Shown: in pieces, positions 47,345 to 56,056 of the stretch
How positions within the stretch are numbered: the stretch's first letter is position 1
Layout of the letters: the number at the start of each line of letters is the position of its first letter
Origin: Caulobacteraceae bacterium
Lineage (GTDB): Bacteria; Pseudomonadota; Alphaproteobacteria; Caulobacterales; Aquidulcibacteraceae
DNA length: 59,785 bases
Direction of reading: 5' to 3'
NCBI GenBank assembly: GCA_009773335.1
Contig: WRPF01000011.1
Location: 1-59,785, forward strand
Made by a program: the position numbers and the translations under genes
Notes under the pieces: generated by a model
Told to the model about the DNA's origin: nothing
Database searches by the model: none
The model's input: the letters and a program-made list of their open reading frames with translations, nothing else

Positions 47345-47445
47345 GCTGTGCGCGCTGGCGTTGCGCTTGATCGATTCCCGGCGGCTTCAGGCCTTATGTT
47401 CCGTCGCCAGAGGCGTTAGTGTCTGCCCCGCACCGGAGTCGCTGA

Positions 47446-48213
47446 ATGCCGTCGCAGTCCGCCGCAGACAAGGTCTTTCGGTTTCTTGAGGGCGCACGCA
47501 ACCTCAAGTCGCTGACCACGCTCGACGCCGCCTTCTTCCGTCTGATCGAGGATTGGGGTTTTGACCGGTGGACCGCGACGCCCATCCTCAGCCCGGTGCG
47601 CGGCGCGATGCGTCCGCTGGAGGTCGTGCTGGGCAGACCAAGCCGGGAATGGAGCAGCCGCTATCGGGAAAACGGCTATTTCCGTCATGACGCAGTGATC
47701 AATCACATCGCCAACAGCAGTGACGCGGTCTGGTGGTCGAGGTTTTCCCAGGAAAGACGGCTTTCGCACGAGGAGAAGATGCTCTTCGACGAAGCGCGCG
47801 AACATGGCGTGGGCGAGGGGCTTACGGCTCCCGTACGACTGGCGGACGGTTCGATCTGGGCGTGTGCGTTGACCGGCTCTCTGGCGAAGCCGGCGCCACA
47901 CGTCGCGGACGCGGCCCGGTTCGCCGCGGAACGGTACATCCTCACGGCGCTCGAACTGCGCAGGCTTGCGGAGCCGGAGTCGATCGGGGCGTCCATTACG
48001 CCGGCCCAGGCCGATATCGTCGATCTTCTCGCGCGTGGCCTGACACTGCGCCAGGCGGCGCAGGCGCTCGATATCCGTCCCAGCACCGCCTACAACCAGA
48101 TCGCCGACGCCAAGCGCCGCGCCATGGTCAAGACCACCGCCGAGCTGGTGCACAAGACGAGCGGGAAGGCGCGTAGCGAGCGTCCGGAGAAAACCGTCCG
48201 CAAACCGTCCTGA
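47446..48213 (+). CDS. LuxR-family regulator with autoinducer-binding-type domain (solo)
   Basis: A 255-aa regulator. The N-terminal part (about 15-165) has the autoinducer-binding LuxR pattern: SREWSSRYRENGYFRHDAVI and AVWWSRFSQE, where W-x3-Y and Asp are conserved but the usual Pro after Asp is Ala. The C-terminal HTH is ITPAQADIVDLLARGLTLRQ followed by AAQALDIRPSTAYNQIADAK. There is no luxI gene in the window, so it is a LuxR solo, possibly responding to exogenous or non-AHL ligands. A strong hairpin at 48305-48338 follows it. Confidence 0.88.
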   Translation: MPSQSAADKVFRFLEGARNLKSLTTLDAAFFRLIEDWGFDRWTATPILSPVRGAMRPLEVVLGRPSREWSSRYRENGYFRHDAVINHIANSSDAVWWSRFSQERRLSHEEKMLFDEAREHGVGEGLTAPVRLADGSIWACALTGSLAKPAPHVADAARFAAERYILTALELRRLAEPESIGASITPAQADIVDLLARGLTLRQAAQALDIRPSTAYNQIADAKRRAMVKTTAELVHKTSGKARSERPEKTVRKPS

Positions 48214-48304
48214 ATGGGCAATAATTACTAGAGCCCGCCCCTTTCGGCAGCATTAAGACGTCTACATGGTCGCAAGACCCGTAGGCCGTGTGGGGGCCGC
48301 ACAA

Positions 48305-48338
48305 TGGACGGACCGGCGTGATCGCGCCGGTCCGTCCA
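48305..48338 (+). terminator. Strong hairpin after the LuxR gene
   Basis: A perfect 14-bp stem TGGACGGACCGGCG / CGCCGGTCCGTCCA with loop TGATCG lies 92 bp after the LuxR stop and 142 bp before the next gene. It is a probable transcription terminator although no T-run follows it. Confidence 0.6.
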
Positions 48339-48479
48339 GTTGCGCGCCAAGCTGATGACCCCGCGGCCAAAATCCCTTTCGGCGCCCCGCGGCGCACGTT
48401 AAGCCACCCCCATGATGATGCCGATGCCAATCGCGCCGCCTGTCGCGCCCCGCGGCCTATTCTGAGCTTCCGGCCTGTC

Positions 48480-49451
48480 ATGCAGATCGACCAGCTCTTG
48501 CGGCGCCTGTTCTGGCGCGTCCGTCGCCAACTCCGGCCTTCCGCGGACAACGACCCGATCGTCTGGGTCGAGGCGCCAGTCGCGGAAAGCCGCCCCGGAC
48601 TCTCGACAGGAAGACTGAGGCCTACGGTGATTGCGTTCGTTGCGACGCTGTCGGTTCTGGCGGCGGGCTATGCGTTTCTCGTCGCCGCCAACAGCCAGGC
48701 CCCGCTGGACACGAACCGCCCCGCCGCAGCCGATGGCGGCGGGTCCCACGCAGCGGCGGCGGCGTCGGCATTGCTGGCGCCGGTCGCGGAGGATGCGGCG
48801 TCCGGCGCCGAGGAGATCCCCCTGTTGCCCAACGGGCGACGCCTGCGCGGCGAACGGATCGCCGCGGGAACGCGGGAAGCGGCGACCGCGTTCGTGAAAG
48901 TCGCCGCCACCCTGGGCGGCGATGATCCAGCGGTGCGCGATGCGTCCGATGCGCTTGCTGCGGGCGACATCGCCGCCGGGCGGGACGCGCTTGTTCGCTT
49001 CAACACGCGCATTGCGGCAGGGCGCGTCCGCCTCGGGTCGGGCGCGACGTTCATTTCAGCAGTCGCCGCCGCCGCCGCCGTCGCCTGCGAGGCGGAAGAG
49101 GCGGCCCTTCGCGAGGCGGCGCGCGCCAATTCGGGCGGCATGGTCGGCCCCGGGGCGCAGGCGCAGTTCTCCCATGGCCGCGGCGTCGCATTCGGCTGGC
49201 TGATGCTCCTGCGCGGCGCGCTCGCGGATTTCCCCGAAATTGCGGAAGCGACGGTCGTCGAGGCCGCGATTCCGCTGGATGCGCTCGCGGCGGCGGCGGA
49301 ACGTCAGCCGCTCTTCCTCTTCAACGGGGGCGATCGTGCGCCCTGGGCCCCGGCCCATCTGGAAGACCAGGCCGCCGAGTTCGCGCGCGCTGCGGCGGGC
49401 GCCCGGGCGCTGGCGCTCGCTGCGCGCAAGCCTGCCGTTGCGGCTCCCTGA
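48480..49451 (+). CDS. Hypothetical membrane-anchored protein
   Basis: A 323-aa protein starting MQIDQLLRRLFWRVRRQLRP; the positively charged N-terminus faces the cytoplasm and one TM segment VIAFVATLSVLAAGYAFLVA follows at about 46-65. The rest is Ala-rich periplasmic helices (RIAAGTREAATAFVKVAATL, SDALAAGDIAAGRDALVRFN) ending PAVAAP. The layout resembles periplasmic domains related to the DUF2333-type or envelope organising proteins, but no family is certain. An open frame begins 64 codons upstream without a good site and was not used. It is probably expressed on its own. Confidence 0.6.
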   Translation: MQIDQLLRRLFWRVRRQLRPSADNDPIVWVEAPVAESRPGLSTGRLRPTVIAFVATLSVLAAGYAFLVAANSQAPLDTNRPAAADGGGSHAAAAASALLAPVAEDAASGAEEIPLLPNGRRLRGERIAAGTREAATAFVKVAATLGGDDPAVRDASDALAAGDIAAGRDALVRFNTRIAAGRVRLGSGATFISAVAAAAAVACEAEEAALREAARANSGGMVGPGAQAQFSHGRGVAFGWLMLLRGALADFPEIAEATVVEAAIPLDALAAAAERQPLFLFNGGDRAPWAPAHLEDQAAEFARAAAGARALALAARKPAVAAP

Positions 49452-49496
49452 GCTCGTACTTGTGGGAATCGCTGTTTCGCGAGACCCTTCGCCATT

Positions 49497-50000
49497 ATGG
49501 CGGCTCGCGGCTTCAAATTTCTGGTCATCGCGGATGACAGCGCCGAGTTCGCGGCCGCCATCGCCTATGCGGCGCATCGGGTGAAGGCCACGAACGCCGC
49601 GCTGCTCATCCTGCGCATCGTCGATACCGTCACGGACAACGCCCACTGGGTGAGCGTCGGGGAGGAAATGCGGGCCGAGGCCATCGAGGCTGCCGAGGCG
49701 CAGGCGGAACGGCTCGCGGCCGAGGTCTGGGCCGATACCGGCGTCCAGCCGGAGATCGTCATCCGGGAGGGCGAGTTGCGCGCTGAGCTGCGTCGACTGG
49801 TCGACGAGGATCGCGATGTCCGGATCATCGTGCTCGCCGCAGGGGTCGGTCGGGACGGCCCGGGACCGCTCGTTTCGTCATTGGGGAAGGGGCAGGGGCT
49901 CGGCGGCCGGCCGGTGCCTGTTCTTGTTGTGCCCGGATCCTTGTCACGGGAAGAAGCCAGGGCGCTCGCCGTGCCGGAGACGGGCGCTCCGGACGCCTGA
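49497..50000 (+). CDS. Universal stress protein (UspA family)
   Basis: A 167-aa protein with a single Usp domain: FKFLVIADDSAEFAAAIAYA at the start, IRIIVLAAGVGRDGPGPLVS and PVPVLVVPGSLS at the end. The ATP-binding GxGx9GS is not clearly present (AAGVGRDGPGPLVSS), so binding cannot be assumed. It lies 45 bp after the hypothetical membrane-protein gene and 86 bp before nfuA. Confidence 0.85.
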   Translation: MAARGFKFLVIADDSAEFAAAIAYAAHRVKATNAALLILRIVDTVTDNAHWVSVGEEMRAEAIEAAEAQAERLAAEVWADTGVQPEIVIREGELRAELRRLVDEDRDVRIIVLAAGVGRDGPGPLVSSLGKGQGLGGRPVPVLVVPGSLSREEARALAVPETGAPDA

Positions 50001-50003
50001 ACA

Positions 50004-50035
50004 CTTGACCGGCAGCTTGACCGGCAGCTTGACCG
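50004..50035. repeat. 2.7 tandem copies of a 12-bp unit with repeated TTGACC
   Basis: CTTGACCGGCAG occurs twice and then a partial third copy (CTTGACCG). Each contains TTGACC, a -35-like hexamer, just upstream of nfuA. It may be a slipped repeat only. Confidence 0.7.
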
Positions 50036-50086
50036 CGCCGCCGCGGAATACCAAGTACTTTGCTCAGGTATTGCCGGAGCCCCCAC

Positions 50087-50683
50087 GTGTTCATCCAGAC
50101 TGAATCCACCCCCAATCCGAACACGCTCAAGTTCCTGCCGGGTCGCGACGTGCTCGGCTCCAGCAAGCTCGGCAGGAACGGACGGGATTTCGCCTCCGCC
50201 GATGTGGCGGACGCTTCGCCGCTTGCCGTGGCGATCTTCGCGACCGAGGGCGTGACGCGGGTCTATCTGGGCGACGAATTCGTTTCCGTGACAAAAACCG
50301 ACGATGCGGATTGGGCGCACCTGAAGCCCTTCGTGCTCGGCGCGATCATGGAGCACTTCGTCGCCAACCGGCCGGTGCTTCTGGACGCGGCGTCAGCCGT
50401 CGCTGACGCGTCGGAGGCTGACGATCGCGTCTACGAGGGTGAAGCTGCGGAAATCGTAGACCAGATCAAGGAACTGATCGACACGCGCGTGCGCCCGGCC
50501 GTGGCGCAGGACGGCGGCGACATCACGTTCCACTCCTGGGACCACGACGCGGGCGTCGTGAAGCTGCACATGAAGGGCGCCTGCGCGGGCTGCCCGAGTT
50601 CCACCATGACGCTGAAGCAGGGGATACAGAACATGCTGCGCCACTACGTGCCGGAAGTGCGCGCGGTGGAGCAGGTGATCTGA
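50087..50683 (+). CDS. nfuA: Fe-S cluster scaffold protein NfuA
   Basis: A 198-aa Fe-S carrier protein. It starts at GTG 50087 (MFIQTESTPNPNTLKFLPGR), the typical N-terminal scaffold-like domain with GGAG upstream; the frame's ATG lies nine codons back and lacks homology. The C-terminal Nfu domain carries the cluster-binding CxxC in HMKGACAGCPSSTMTLKQGI. It delivers clusters to late client proteins. It is followed 4 bp later by tsaB on the same strand and starts the long co-directional run. Confidence 0.95.
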   Translation: MFIQTESTPNPNTLKFLPGRDVLGSSKLGRNGRDFASADVADASPLAVAIFATEGVTRVYLGDEFVSVTKTDDADWAHLKPFVLGAIMEHFVANRPVLLDAASAVADASEADDRVYEGEAAEIVDQIKELIDTRVRPAVAQDGGDITFHSWDHDAGVVKLHMKGACAGCPSSTMTLKQGIQNMLRHYVPEVRAVEQVI

Positions 50684-50687
50684 CGGC

Positions 50688-51314
50688 GTGATCGTTCTCG
50701 CGATAGATACTGCACTGGCCGCATGCTCGGCGGCGCTTGTCCGCGACGGAACGGCGGTCGCTGCGATGTCGGAGCCGATGGAGCGTGGCCACGCTGAACG
50801 GCTTGCGCCGCTCGTCGAGGAGCTGATGCGGGGCGCTGGTGTTGCGTTCGATGCGGTCGATCGCATCGCCGTGACCGTCGGTCCGGGCTCGTTCACCGGC
50901 GTGCGGGTGGGCCTCTCGTTCGCGCGCGGTCTGGCGCTCGCGCTCGGCAAGCCGTGCGTGGGCGTGTCGACGCTGGAGGCGCTTGCGGGTGAAGGCGGCG
51001 GGCTGCGCGGCGGCGCGGTGGGATCGGCGGCCGATGTGTTTTTCGCCCTGTACGACGGGGGCGACGCGCGCGTTCCGCCGGGGCGTTTCACCATCGACGA
51101 GGCGCGCGCGCTGGCGCCCGAAGGGGCCTCGATTCATGGCCCCGCCGCAGGATTGCTCGCGCGACCGGGCCTGAGCATCCTTGAAGCAGCGCATGCCGAT
51201 CCGGTTGTGCTTGCACGAATAGCGGCGGGCCGTGATCCGGACGCGCATCCGCCGGCGCCGCAGTATCTGCGCGCGCCCGACGCCAAGCTGCCGGGTGGAC
51301 TCACGCCGCCATGA
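50688..51314 (+). CDS. tsaB: tRNA threonylcarbamoyladenosine biosynthesis protein TsaB
   Basis: A 208-aa partner of TsaD for the t6A37 modification of tRNAs that read ANN codons. It starts at GTG with MIVLAIDTALAACSAALVRD and continues AERLAPLVEELMRGAGVAFD, TVGPGSFTGVRVGLSFARGL and GKPCVGVSTLEALAGEGGGL, the YeaZ/TsaB signatures. The stop overlaps the rimI ATG by 4 nt. It is 4 bp after nfuA. TsaC, TsaD and TsaE are not in the window. Confidence 0.95.
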   Translation: MIVLAIDTALAACSAALVRDGTAVAAMSEPMERGHAERLAPLVEELMRGAGVAFDAVDRIAVTVGPGSFTGVRVGLSFARGLALALGKPCVGVSTLEALAGEGGGLRGGAVGSAADVFFALYDGGDARVPPGRFTIDEARALAPEGASIHGPAAGLLARPGLSILEAAHADPVVLARIAAGRDPDAHPPAPQYLRAPDAKLPGGLTPP

Positions 51315-51727
51315 TCATTGATGCGACCGGGCGTGACTGCGTGCGGCTGGCCGAACTGCATGCCCTCGCTTTCGCGGATTGCTGGAGCGCTGAGGCCTTC
51401 GGGGACCTGCTCGGTTCGCCGGGCGTCCAGGCGTTGCTGGCGCCGGACGGGTTCATCGTCGTGCGGACCGTCGCCGACGAGGCGGAGATTCTGACGCTTG
51501 CAGTTGCGCCCGCCGCGCGTCGCGCGGGTCTCGGGCGTGCGCTGGCAAGCAAGGCTGCGGAGGTGGCGCGGGAACAGGGGGCGGCGCGCCTGTATCTGGA
51601 AGTTTCCGCCAAAAACGCCGCCGCGCGCGCGCTCTACGCCGCGCTCGGCTTCACCGAAATCGGTCGTCGTGCGCGCTACTATGCCGATGGCGCCGACGCC
51701 TTGGTGCTTTCGCTCGGACTGTCCTGA
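51311..51727 (+). CDS. rimI: RimI-type ribosomal protein alanine N-acetyltransferase
   Basis: A 138-aa GNAT. It starts at MIIDATGRDCVRLAELHALA overlapping tsaB by 4 nt. The CoA motif is LAVAPAARRAGLGRALASKA, followed by RLYLEVSAKNAAARALYAAL, as in RimI. In characterised relatives it acetylates the N-terminus of ribosomal protein S18. The tsaB-rimI pairing is widespread and supports the assignment. Confidence 0.9.
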   Translation: MIIDATGRDCVRLAELHALAFADCWSAEAFGDLLGSPGVQALLAPDGFIVVRTVADEAEILTLAVAPAARRAGLGRALASKAAEVAREQGAARLYLEVSAKNAAARALYAALGFTEIGRRARYYADGADALVLSLGLS

Positions 51728-51786
51728 AACGTCTCCCGGCTGGACTTGGCGCCCGTGACGCCGCATATCCAGACGGAGGTTTGATA

Positions 51787-52209
51787 ATGGATCGCATCGA
51801 GAAGCTCTGCGCCGACAAGGGCATGCGCATGACCGAGCAGCGCCGCGTGATCGCGCGCGTGCTTTCAGCGGCCAAGGACCACCCGGATGTCGAGGAACTG
51901 CACCGTCGCGCGGTGGCGGTGGATGCGCACATCTCGATCGCCACGGTGTACCGGACGGTCCGCCTCTTCGAGGAATCCGGCATCATCCAGCGCCATGACT
52001 TCCAGGACGGCCGCTCCCGCTACGAGGAAGCCTCCGGCGAACACCACGACCACCTCATCGACATGAAGTCCGGCAAGGTCGTGGAGTTCATCGACGAGGA
52101 GATCGAGAAGCTTCAGGAAGCCATCGCGCGCCGCCTCGGCTACAAGCTCGTGGGGCACAAGCTGGAACTCTATGGAACGCCGCTCGACGACCGCAAACAG
52201 GGTTCCTGA
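51787..52209 (+). CDS. fur: Ferric uptake regulator family protein Fur
   Basis: A 140-aa Fur-family repressor. Winged helix: GMRMTEQRRVIARVLSAAKD, PDVEELHRRAVAVDAHISIA and TVYRTVRLFEESGIIQRHDF. Metal-binding residues of the dimer region are visible in EHHDHLIDMKSGKVVEFIDE and AIARRLGYKLVGHKLELYG. The CxxC pairs of the structural zinc site of E. coli Fur are absent, as in many alphaproteobacterial Fur/Mur proteins. Preferred metal (Fe or Mn) is therefore open. GGAGG lies 8 nt before the ATG. A terminator hairpin follows immediately. Confidence 0.93.
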   Translation: MDRIEKLCADKGMRMTEQRRVIARVLSAAKDHPDVEELHRRAVAVDAHISIATVYRTVRLFEESGIIQRHDFQDGRSRYEEASGEHHDHLIDMKSGKVVEFIDEEIEKLQEAIARRLGYKLVGHKLELYGTPLDDRKQGS

Positions 52210-52245
52210 CCCCGGCGGCCGGGCCGGCTCGCCTTGCCGCCGGGG
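52210..52245 (+). terminator. Terminator hairpin after fur
   Basis: A perfect 10-bp stem CCCCGGCGGC / GCCGCCGGGG with a 16-nt loop begins right after the fur stop and is followed by CGCTTT. It should largely separate fur from miaB. Confidence 0.65.
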
Positions 52246-52336
52246 CGCTTTGAAGGCATAAGGCGGCCTCGCCCGGCGCGATTGACGCGCCCCCGGAGAA
52301 CGGGTCGCGGGCGCAGAAGGATTCATCGGCCGCCCC

Positions 52337-53704
52337 ATGACGAACGCGCAGCGCCCGTTGCTCAAGCGCCTCTTCATCGAGACCCACGGCTGCCAGATGA
52401 ATGTCTACGATTCCGAAAGGATGCGGGACGTGCTGGCGCCGTTGGGCTATGCGCCCGTGGGCGCGCCCGATGACGCGGACCTGATCATCCTCAACACCTG
52501 CCACATCCGCGAACGGGCGACCGAGAAGGTCTATTCCGAACTCGGTCGCCTGCGCGACCTGAAGGCGCGACGCGCGGAAGCGGGCGTGAAGACGACGGTG
52601 GTGGTCGCCGGCTGCGTCGCGCAGGCGGAAGGCGAGGAGATCATGCGCCGCGCGCCGGTGGTCGATCTCGTTGTCGGGCCGCAGGCCTATCACAAGCTGC
52701 CGGAACTCATCGCCCGCGTCGCGCGTGCGACCGGCGAACGTGTCGCCGCCGACTTCACGCCCGATGAGAAGTTCGATGCGCTGCCCGCGCCGAAGGCCGA
52801 GGGCGTCACCGCGTTCCTCTCCGTACAGGAAGGCTGCGACAAGTTCTGCACCTTCTGCGTCGTGCCCTACACGCGCGGCGCGGAGTATTCGCGCCCGCTG
52901 GAAAAAGTGCTCGCCGAAGCGCGCGCGCTCGCCGCGCAGGGCGTGCGCGAACTCACGCTGCTGGGGCAGAACGTCAACGCCTGGCACGGCGCAACGGGTG
53001 AGGGTGAAGCGACCTTCGCTGATCTGCTCCGCGCGCTCGCGAAGGTCGAAGGTATTGCACGCCTGCGCTACACGACGAGCCATCCTGTCGAGATGTCGGA
53101 CGATCTCGTCGCGCTGCACGGCGAGGAAGGAAAACTGATGCCGTTCCTGCACCTGCCGGTGCAGTCGGGCTCCTCGCGCATCCTCAAGGCCATGAACCGC
53201 AAACACACAGCGGAAGACTACGTCGCGGTTATCGCGCGCCTTCGCGCCGCGCGTCCTGACATCGCGCTTTCCACAGATTTCATCGTCGGCTTTCCCGGCG
53301 AGACGGAGAAGGACTTTGAGGCCACGCTCGCGCTGGTGCGCGAAGTCGGTTTCGCGTCGGCCTATTCGTTCAAGTATTCGCGTCGCCCCGGCACGCCGGC
53401 CGCCGCCATGCAGGGGCAGGTGGACGACGAGGTGGCGAGCGATCGCCTCGCGCGCCTGCATGCGCTGCTGGGCGAGCAGCAACGGGCGTTCAATGCCGCA
53501 CAGATCAGTCGCACGCTGCCGGTGCTGGTGGCGGGGAAGGGGCGCATGCCGGGGCAGATGCACGGGCGCAGCCCGTACCTGCAGTCCGTGCATTTCGACG
53601 GCGCGCCCGATCTCGTCGGACGCACGATCGACGTGCGCATTTCCGGATCGACCCAGAACAGCCTTGCCGGCGCGCTCGTCTCCGCAGAACGCGTCTCCGC
53701 ATGA
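52337..53704 (+). CDS. miaB: tRNA-2-methylthio-N6-dimethylallyladenosine synthase MiaB
   Basis: A 455-aa radical SAM methylthiotransferase acting on i6A37 of tRNA. The N-terminal UPF0004 cluster site uses the Cys residues in [39 protein letters not shown] and [20 protein letters not shown]. The SAM cluster site is [20 protein letters not shown] near residues 166-176. The C-terminal TRAM domain ends the protein. It is preceded by 127 bp after fur and its stop overlaps the ybeZ ATG (ATGA). Confidence 0.97.
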   Translation: MTNAQRPLLKRLFIETHGCQMNVYDSERMRDVLAPLGYAPVGAPDDADLIILNTCHIRERATEKVYSELGRLRDLKARRAEAGVKTTVVVAGCVAQAEGEEIMRRAPVVDLVVGPQAYHKLPELIARVARATGERVAADFTPDEKFDALPAPKAEGVTAFLSVQEGCDKFCTFCVVPYTRGAEYSRPLEKVLAEARALAAQGVRELTLLGQNVNAWHGATGEGEATFADLLRALAKVEGIARLRYTTSHPVEMSDDLVALHGEEGKLMPFLHLPVQSGSSRILKAMNRKHTAEDYVAVIARLRAARPDIALSTDFIVGFPGETEKDFEATLALVREVGFASAYSFKYSRRPGTPAAAMQGQVDDEVASDRLARLHALLGEQQRAFNAAQISRTLPVLVAGKGRMPGQMHGRSPYLQSVHFDGAPDLVGRTIDVRISGSTQNSLAGALVSAERVSA

Positions 53705-54675
53705 ACCGCACTATCGCCATCTCCGACGCCAATGCCGCCAAGGCCATCTTCGGCCCGCTGCACCGGCACGTCGCGCTGATCCAGGATTCGTTCCGCACCG
53801 GCGAGACGCACAGCGTCGACGTTCATGTCTCCGGCAACGAGGTGACGCTGACCTCTGACGATGCAGGGGAACTTGCGCGCGCAGAGGGTATCTTCGCCAC
53901 GCTCATCCGCCACTTCGACATGCGCAAGAAACTGCGCGAAGCGGAAGTGCGCGCCGCGATTTCCTTCTCGACGCCCAACGCCGACGGCGAGATCGAGCTC
54001 CGCGATCTGCCCACGCTCGGCACGTTCACGCTGCAGACGCCGCGCCAGCAGCGCTACGTCCAGGCCATGCGCAGCGAGGACAAGCCGCTCGTGTTTGGTG
54101 TCGGCCCCGCAGGCACCGGCAAGACCTTCCTCGCCGTCACCGCGGCGGTCGAGGCGCTGCGCAACGGCCTCGTGGACAAGATCATCGTCACGCGACCTGC
54201 CGTCGAGGCCGGCGAACGCCTCGGCTTCCTGCCGGGAGCGCTGGAGGAAAAGGTCGATCCGTATCTGCAGCCGATATGGGACGCTTTCCGCAGCCAGATG
54301 CGCGACGAGGAACTCAAGCAACGCCGCGAGCAGAACAAGATCGAAGTGGCGCCGATCGCCTTCATGCGCGGACGCACGCTGACGAATGCGTTCGTGATCG
54401 TCGATGAGGCGCAGAACGCCACGATCCAGCAGATGAAGATGGTGCTGACGCGCCTCGGGCAGGGCTCGCAGATGGTTGTGACGGGCGACCCGTCGCAGAT
54501 CGATCTGCCGAATGCGCGGATGTCCGGCCTCGATCACGCGCTGGCGATCCTCGCTGACAAGCGCCGCATCGAAGTCGTGCGCTTTACGTCGCAGGATGTG
54601 ATGCGTCACGACCTCGTGGCCGAAATCGTCGAAGCCTATGAGGCCGACGAACGCGCGCACCGGCAGTCTGCGTGA
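53701..54675 (+). CDS. ybeZ: PhoH-family ATPase YbeZ
   Basis: A 324-aa PhoH-like P-loop ATPase. Walker A is [20 protein letters not shown] near residue 135, Walker [21 protein letters not shown] near 231, then [20 protein letters not shown]. The N-terminal KH-like part spans 1-110. In E. coli YbeZ works with YbeY, encoded next, in rRNA maturation or ribosome quality; that role is taken from the family. It overlaps miaB by 4 nt and the ybeY ATG shares its last base. Confidence 0.95.
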   Translation: MNRTIAISDANAAKAIFGPLHRHVALIQDSFRTGETHSVDVHVSGNEVTLTSDDAGELARAEGIFATLIRHFDMRKKLREAEVRAAISFSTPNADGEIELRDLPTLGTFTLQTPRQQRYVQAMRSEDKPLVFGVGPAGTGKTFLAVTAAVEALRNGLVDKIIVTRPAVEAGERLGFLPGALEEKVDPYLQPIWDAFRSQMRDEELKQRREQNKIEVAPIAFMRGRTLTNAFVIVDEAQNATIQQMKMVLTRLGQGSQMVVTGDPSQIDLPNARMSGLDHALAILADKRRIEVVRFTSQDVMRHDLVAEIVEAYEADERAHRQSA

Positions 54676-55139
54676 TGCCCGACCTTTTGGACATAGACGC
54701 CATTGTCGAGGCGGACGGATGGGAGGCGGCGCTTGCGGAGGGTCCGGAAGCGCTCGCCGCGCGCGTGGTCGCCGCTGCTGCAGCGGGCGAGGCTGCGCGC
54801 GGCGCCGTTTCGGTACTGTTCGCCGATGATGCGGCGGTCCGCGCCCTGAACAAGGCATGGCGCGGCAAGGATGCGCCCACCAACGTGCTGTCGTTCCCGG
54901 CGCCTGAGGGGTTCGATGCGCTCGGAGACATCGCGCTTGCGCTGGAGACGGTGCTTGCCGAAGCGCAATCGCAGGGCAAGACGCCACGTGCGCACGCCGC
55001 GCACCTCATCGTCCACGGCTTCCTGCATCTCATCGGCTACGACCATGAGGATGACGCCGACGCCGAGAAGATGGAGGGGCGTGAACGCGTGATCCTTGCC
55101 GGTCTTGGCATTCCCGACCCATACGAACACGCAACATGA
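54675..55139 (+). CDS. ybeY: Endoribonuclease YbeY
   Basis: A 154-aa metal-dependent endoribonuclease involved in 3'-end processing of 16S rRNA and ribosome quality control. The metal site is [20 protein letters not shown] near residues 112-130, giving the H3-type HxxxHxxGYDH. [20 protein letters not shown], the conserved loop, is also intact. The ATG shares one base with the ybeZ stop; a GTG one codon earlier is possible. It overlaps the next gene by 4 nt. Confidence 0.95.
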   Translation: MPDLLDIDAIVEADGWEAALAEGPEALAARVVAAAAAGEAARGAVSVLFADDAAVRALNKAWRGKDAPTNVLSFPAPEGFDALGDIALALETVLAEAQSQGKTPRAHAAHLIVHGFLHLIGYDHEDDADAEKMEGRERVILAGLGIPDPYEHAT

Positions 55140-56056
55140 GCGACGCAAACGAAACAAGCGACGGCCCGACACGGTCACGCCTCAAGGCGCTCTTCGAGCG
55201 CCTGATGGGGCGCGGGCACAGCGCCGACGTCCTTGAGGATGTCGCGGAGGCGTTCGAAAACCGCGAGGAGCGGGGACAGGCCGTCGACGCCGCGCAGAAG
55301 ACCATGGTCATCGCGGCTGCGAGCTTCACCGAGAAGCTGCATGCGGGCGACGTGATGACGCCGCGCGCCGACATCGTCGCGCTCGATGTGTCGACGACGC
55401 TCGGCGACGCCGCGCGCCTTTTTGCGGACTCCCAGCATTCGCGCCTGCCGGTATTCCGCGAGACGCTCGATGACCCGATCGGGTTCGTTCACGTCAAGGA
55501 AGTCATCGCGTTGCTGGCGCCGAACGGCGACGGCCATCCGGCGGCGAAGTTCAATGATCGCGTCCTTTCGCGCATCAAGCGGGAAATCCTGTTCGTCCCG
55601 CCGTCCATGCCGCTGCCGACGCTGCTGCTGACGATGAAGTCGCGGCGCATCCACCTGGCCCTCGTCATCGACGAATACGGCGGCACGGACGGTCTCGTCT
55701 CGATCGAGGACATCGTCGAGCAGATCGTCGGCGAGATCGACGACGAACACGACATCGACGATTCCGACAAGATCATCGTGCGACCAGGCGGCGTGTTCGA
55801 GGCGGACGGGCGCGCCAGTGTGGAAGCGCTTGAAAAACGCACCGGCGCCAGGTTCGCGCTGGAGGACCACGAGGACGGCGATGTGGAGACGGTCGCCGGT
55901 CTCGTCGCTGCGCTGGCGGCGCGCGTCCCGCAGCGAGGCGAAGTGTTGCGGCACCCGGTCGGGTTCGATTTTGAAGTACTCGACGCCGATCCGCGTCGAG
56001 TGAAACGGCTGCGTGTCCGTCCCGCGCCGATCGTGCGGGAGGAATCGGCGGCGTGA
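55136..56056 (+). CDS. CorC/HlyC-type CBS-domain protein
   Basis: A 306-aa cytoplasmic protein with a tandem CBS pair ([20 protein letters not shown] through [20 protein letters not shown], and [20 protein letters not shown]) and a C-terminal CorC/HlyC transporter-associated domain ([20 protein letters not shown] and [20 protein letters not shown]). In E. coli CorC (YbeX) lies between ybeY and lnt, and has been linked to Mg/Co efflux and ribosome maintenance. This position is the same. ATG overlaps ybeY by 4 nt. Confidence 0.92.
   Translation: MSDANETSDGPTRSRLKALFERLMGRGHSADVLEDVAEAFENREERGQAVDAAQKTMVIAAASFTEKLHAGDVMTPRADIVALDVSTTLGDAARLFADSQHSRLPVFRETLDDPIGFVHVKEVIALLAPNGDGHPAAKFNDRVLSRIKREILFVPPSMPLPTLLLTMKSRRIHLALVIDEYGGTDGLVSIEDIVEQIVGEIDDEHDIDDSDKIIVRPGGVFEADGRASVEALEKRTGARFALEDHEDGDVETVAGLVAALAARVPQRGEVLRHPVGFDFEVLDADPRRVKRLRVRPAPIVREESAA

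Noticed and set aside
51787-52209. Zur rather than Fur
   Set aside because: No cysteine pairs for a Zur-type structural zinc are visible and neighbours are not zinc transporters; Fur/Mur remains the better call.
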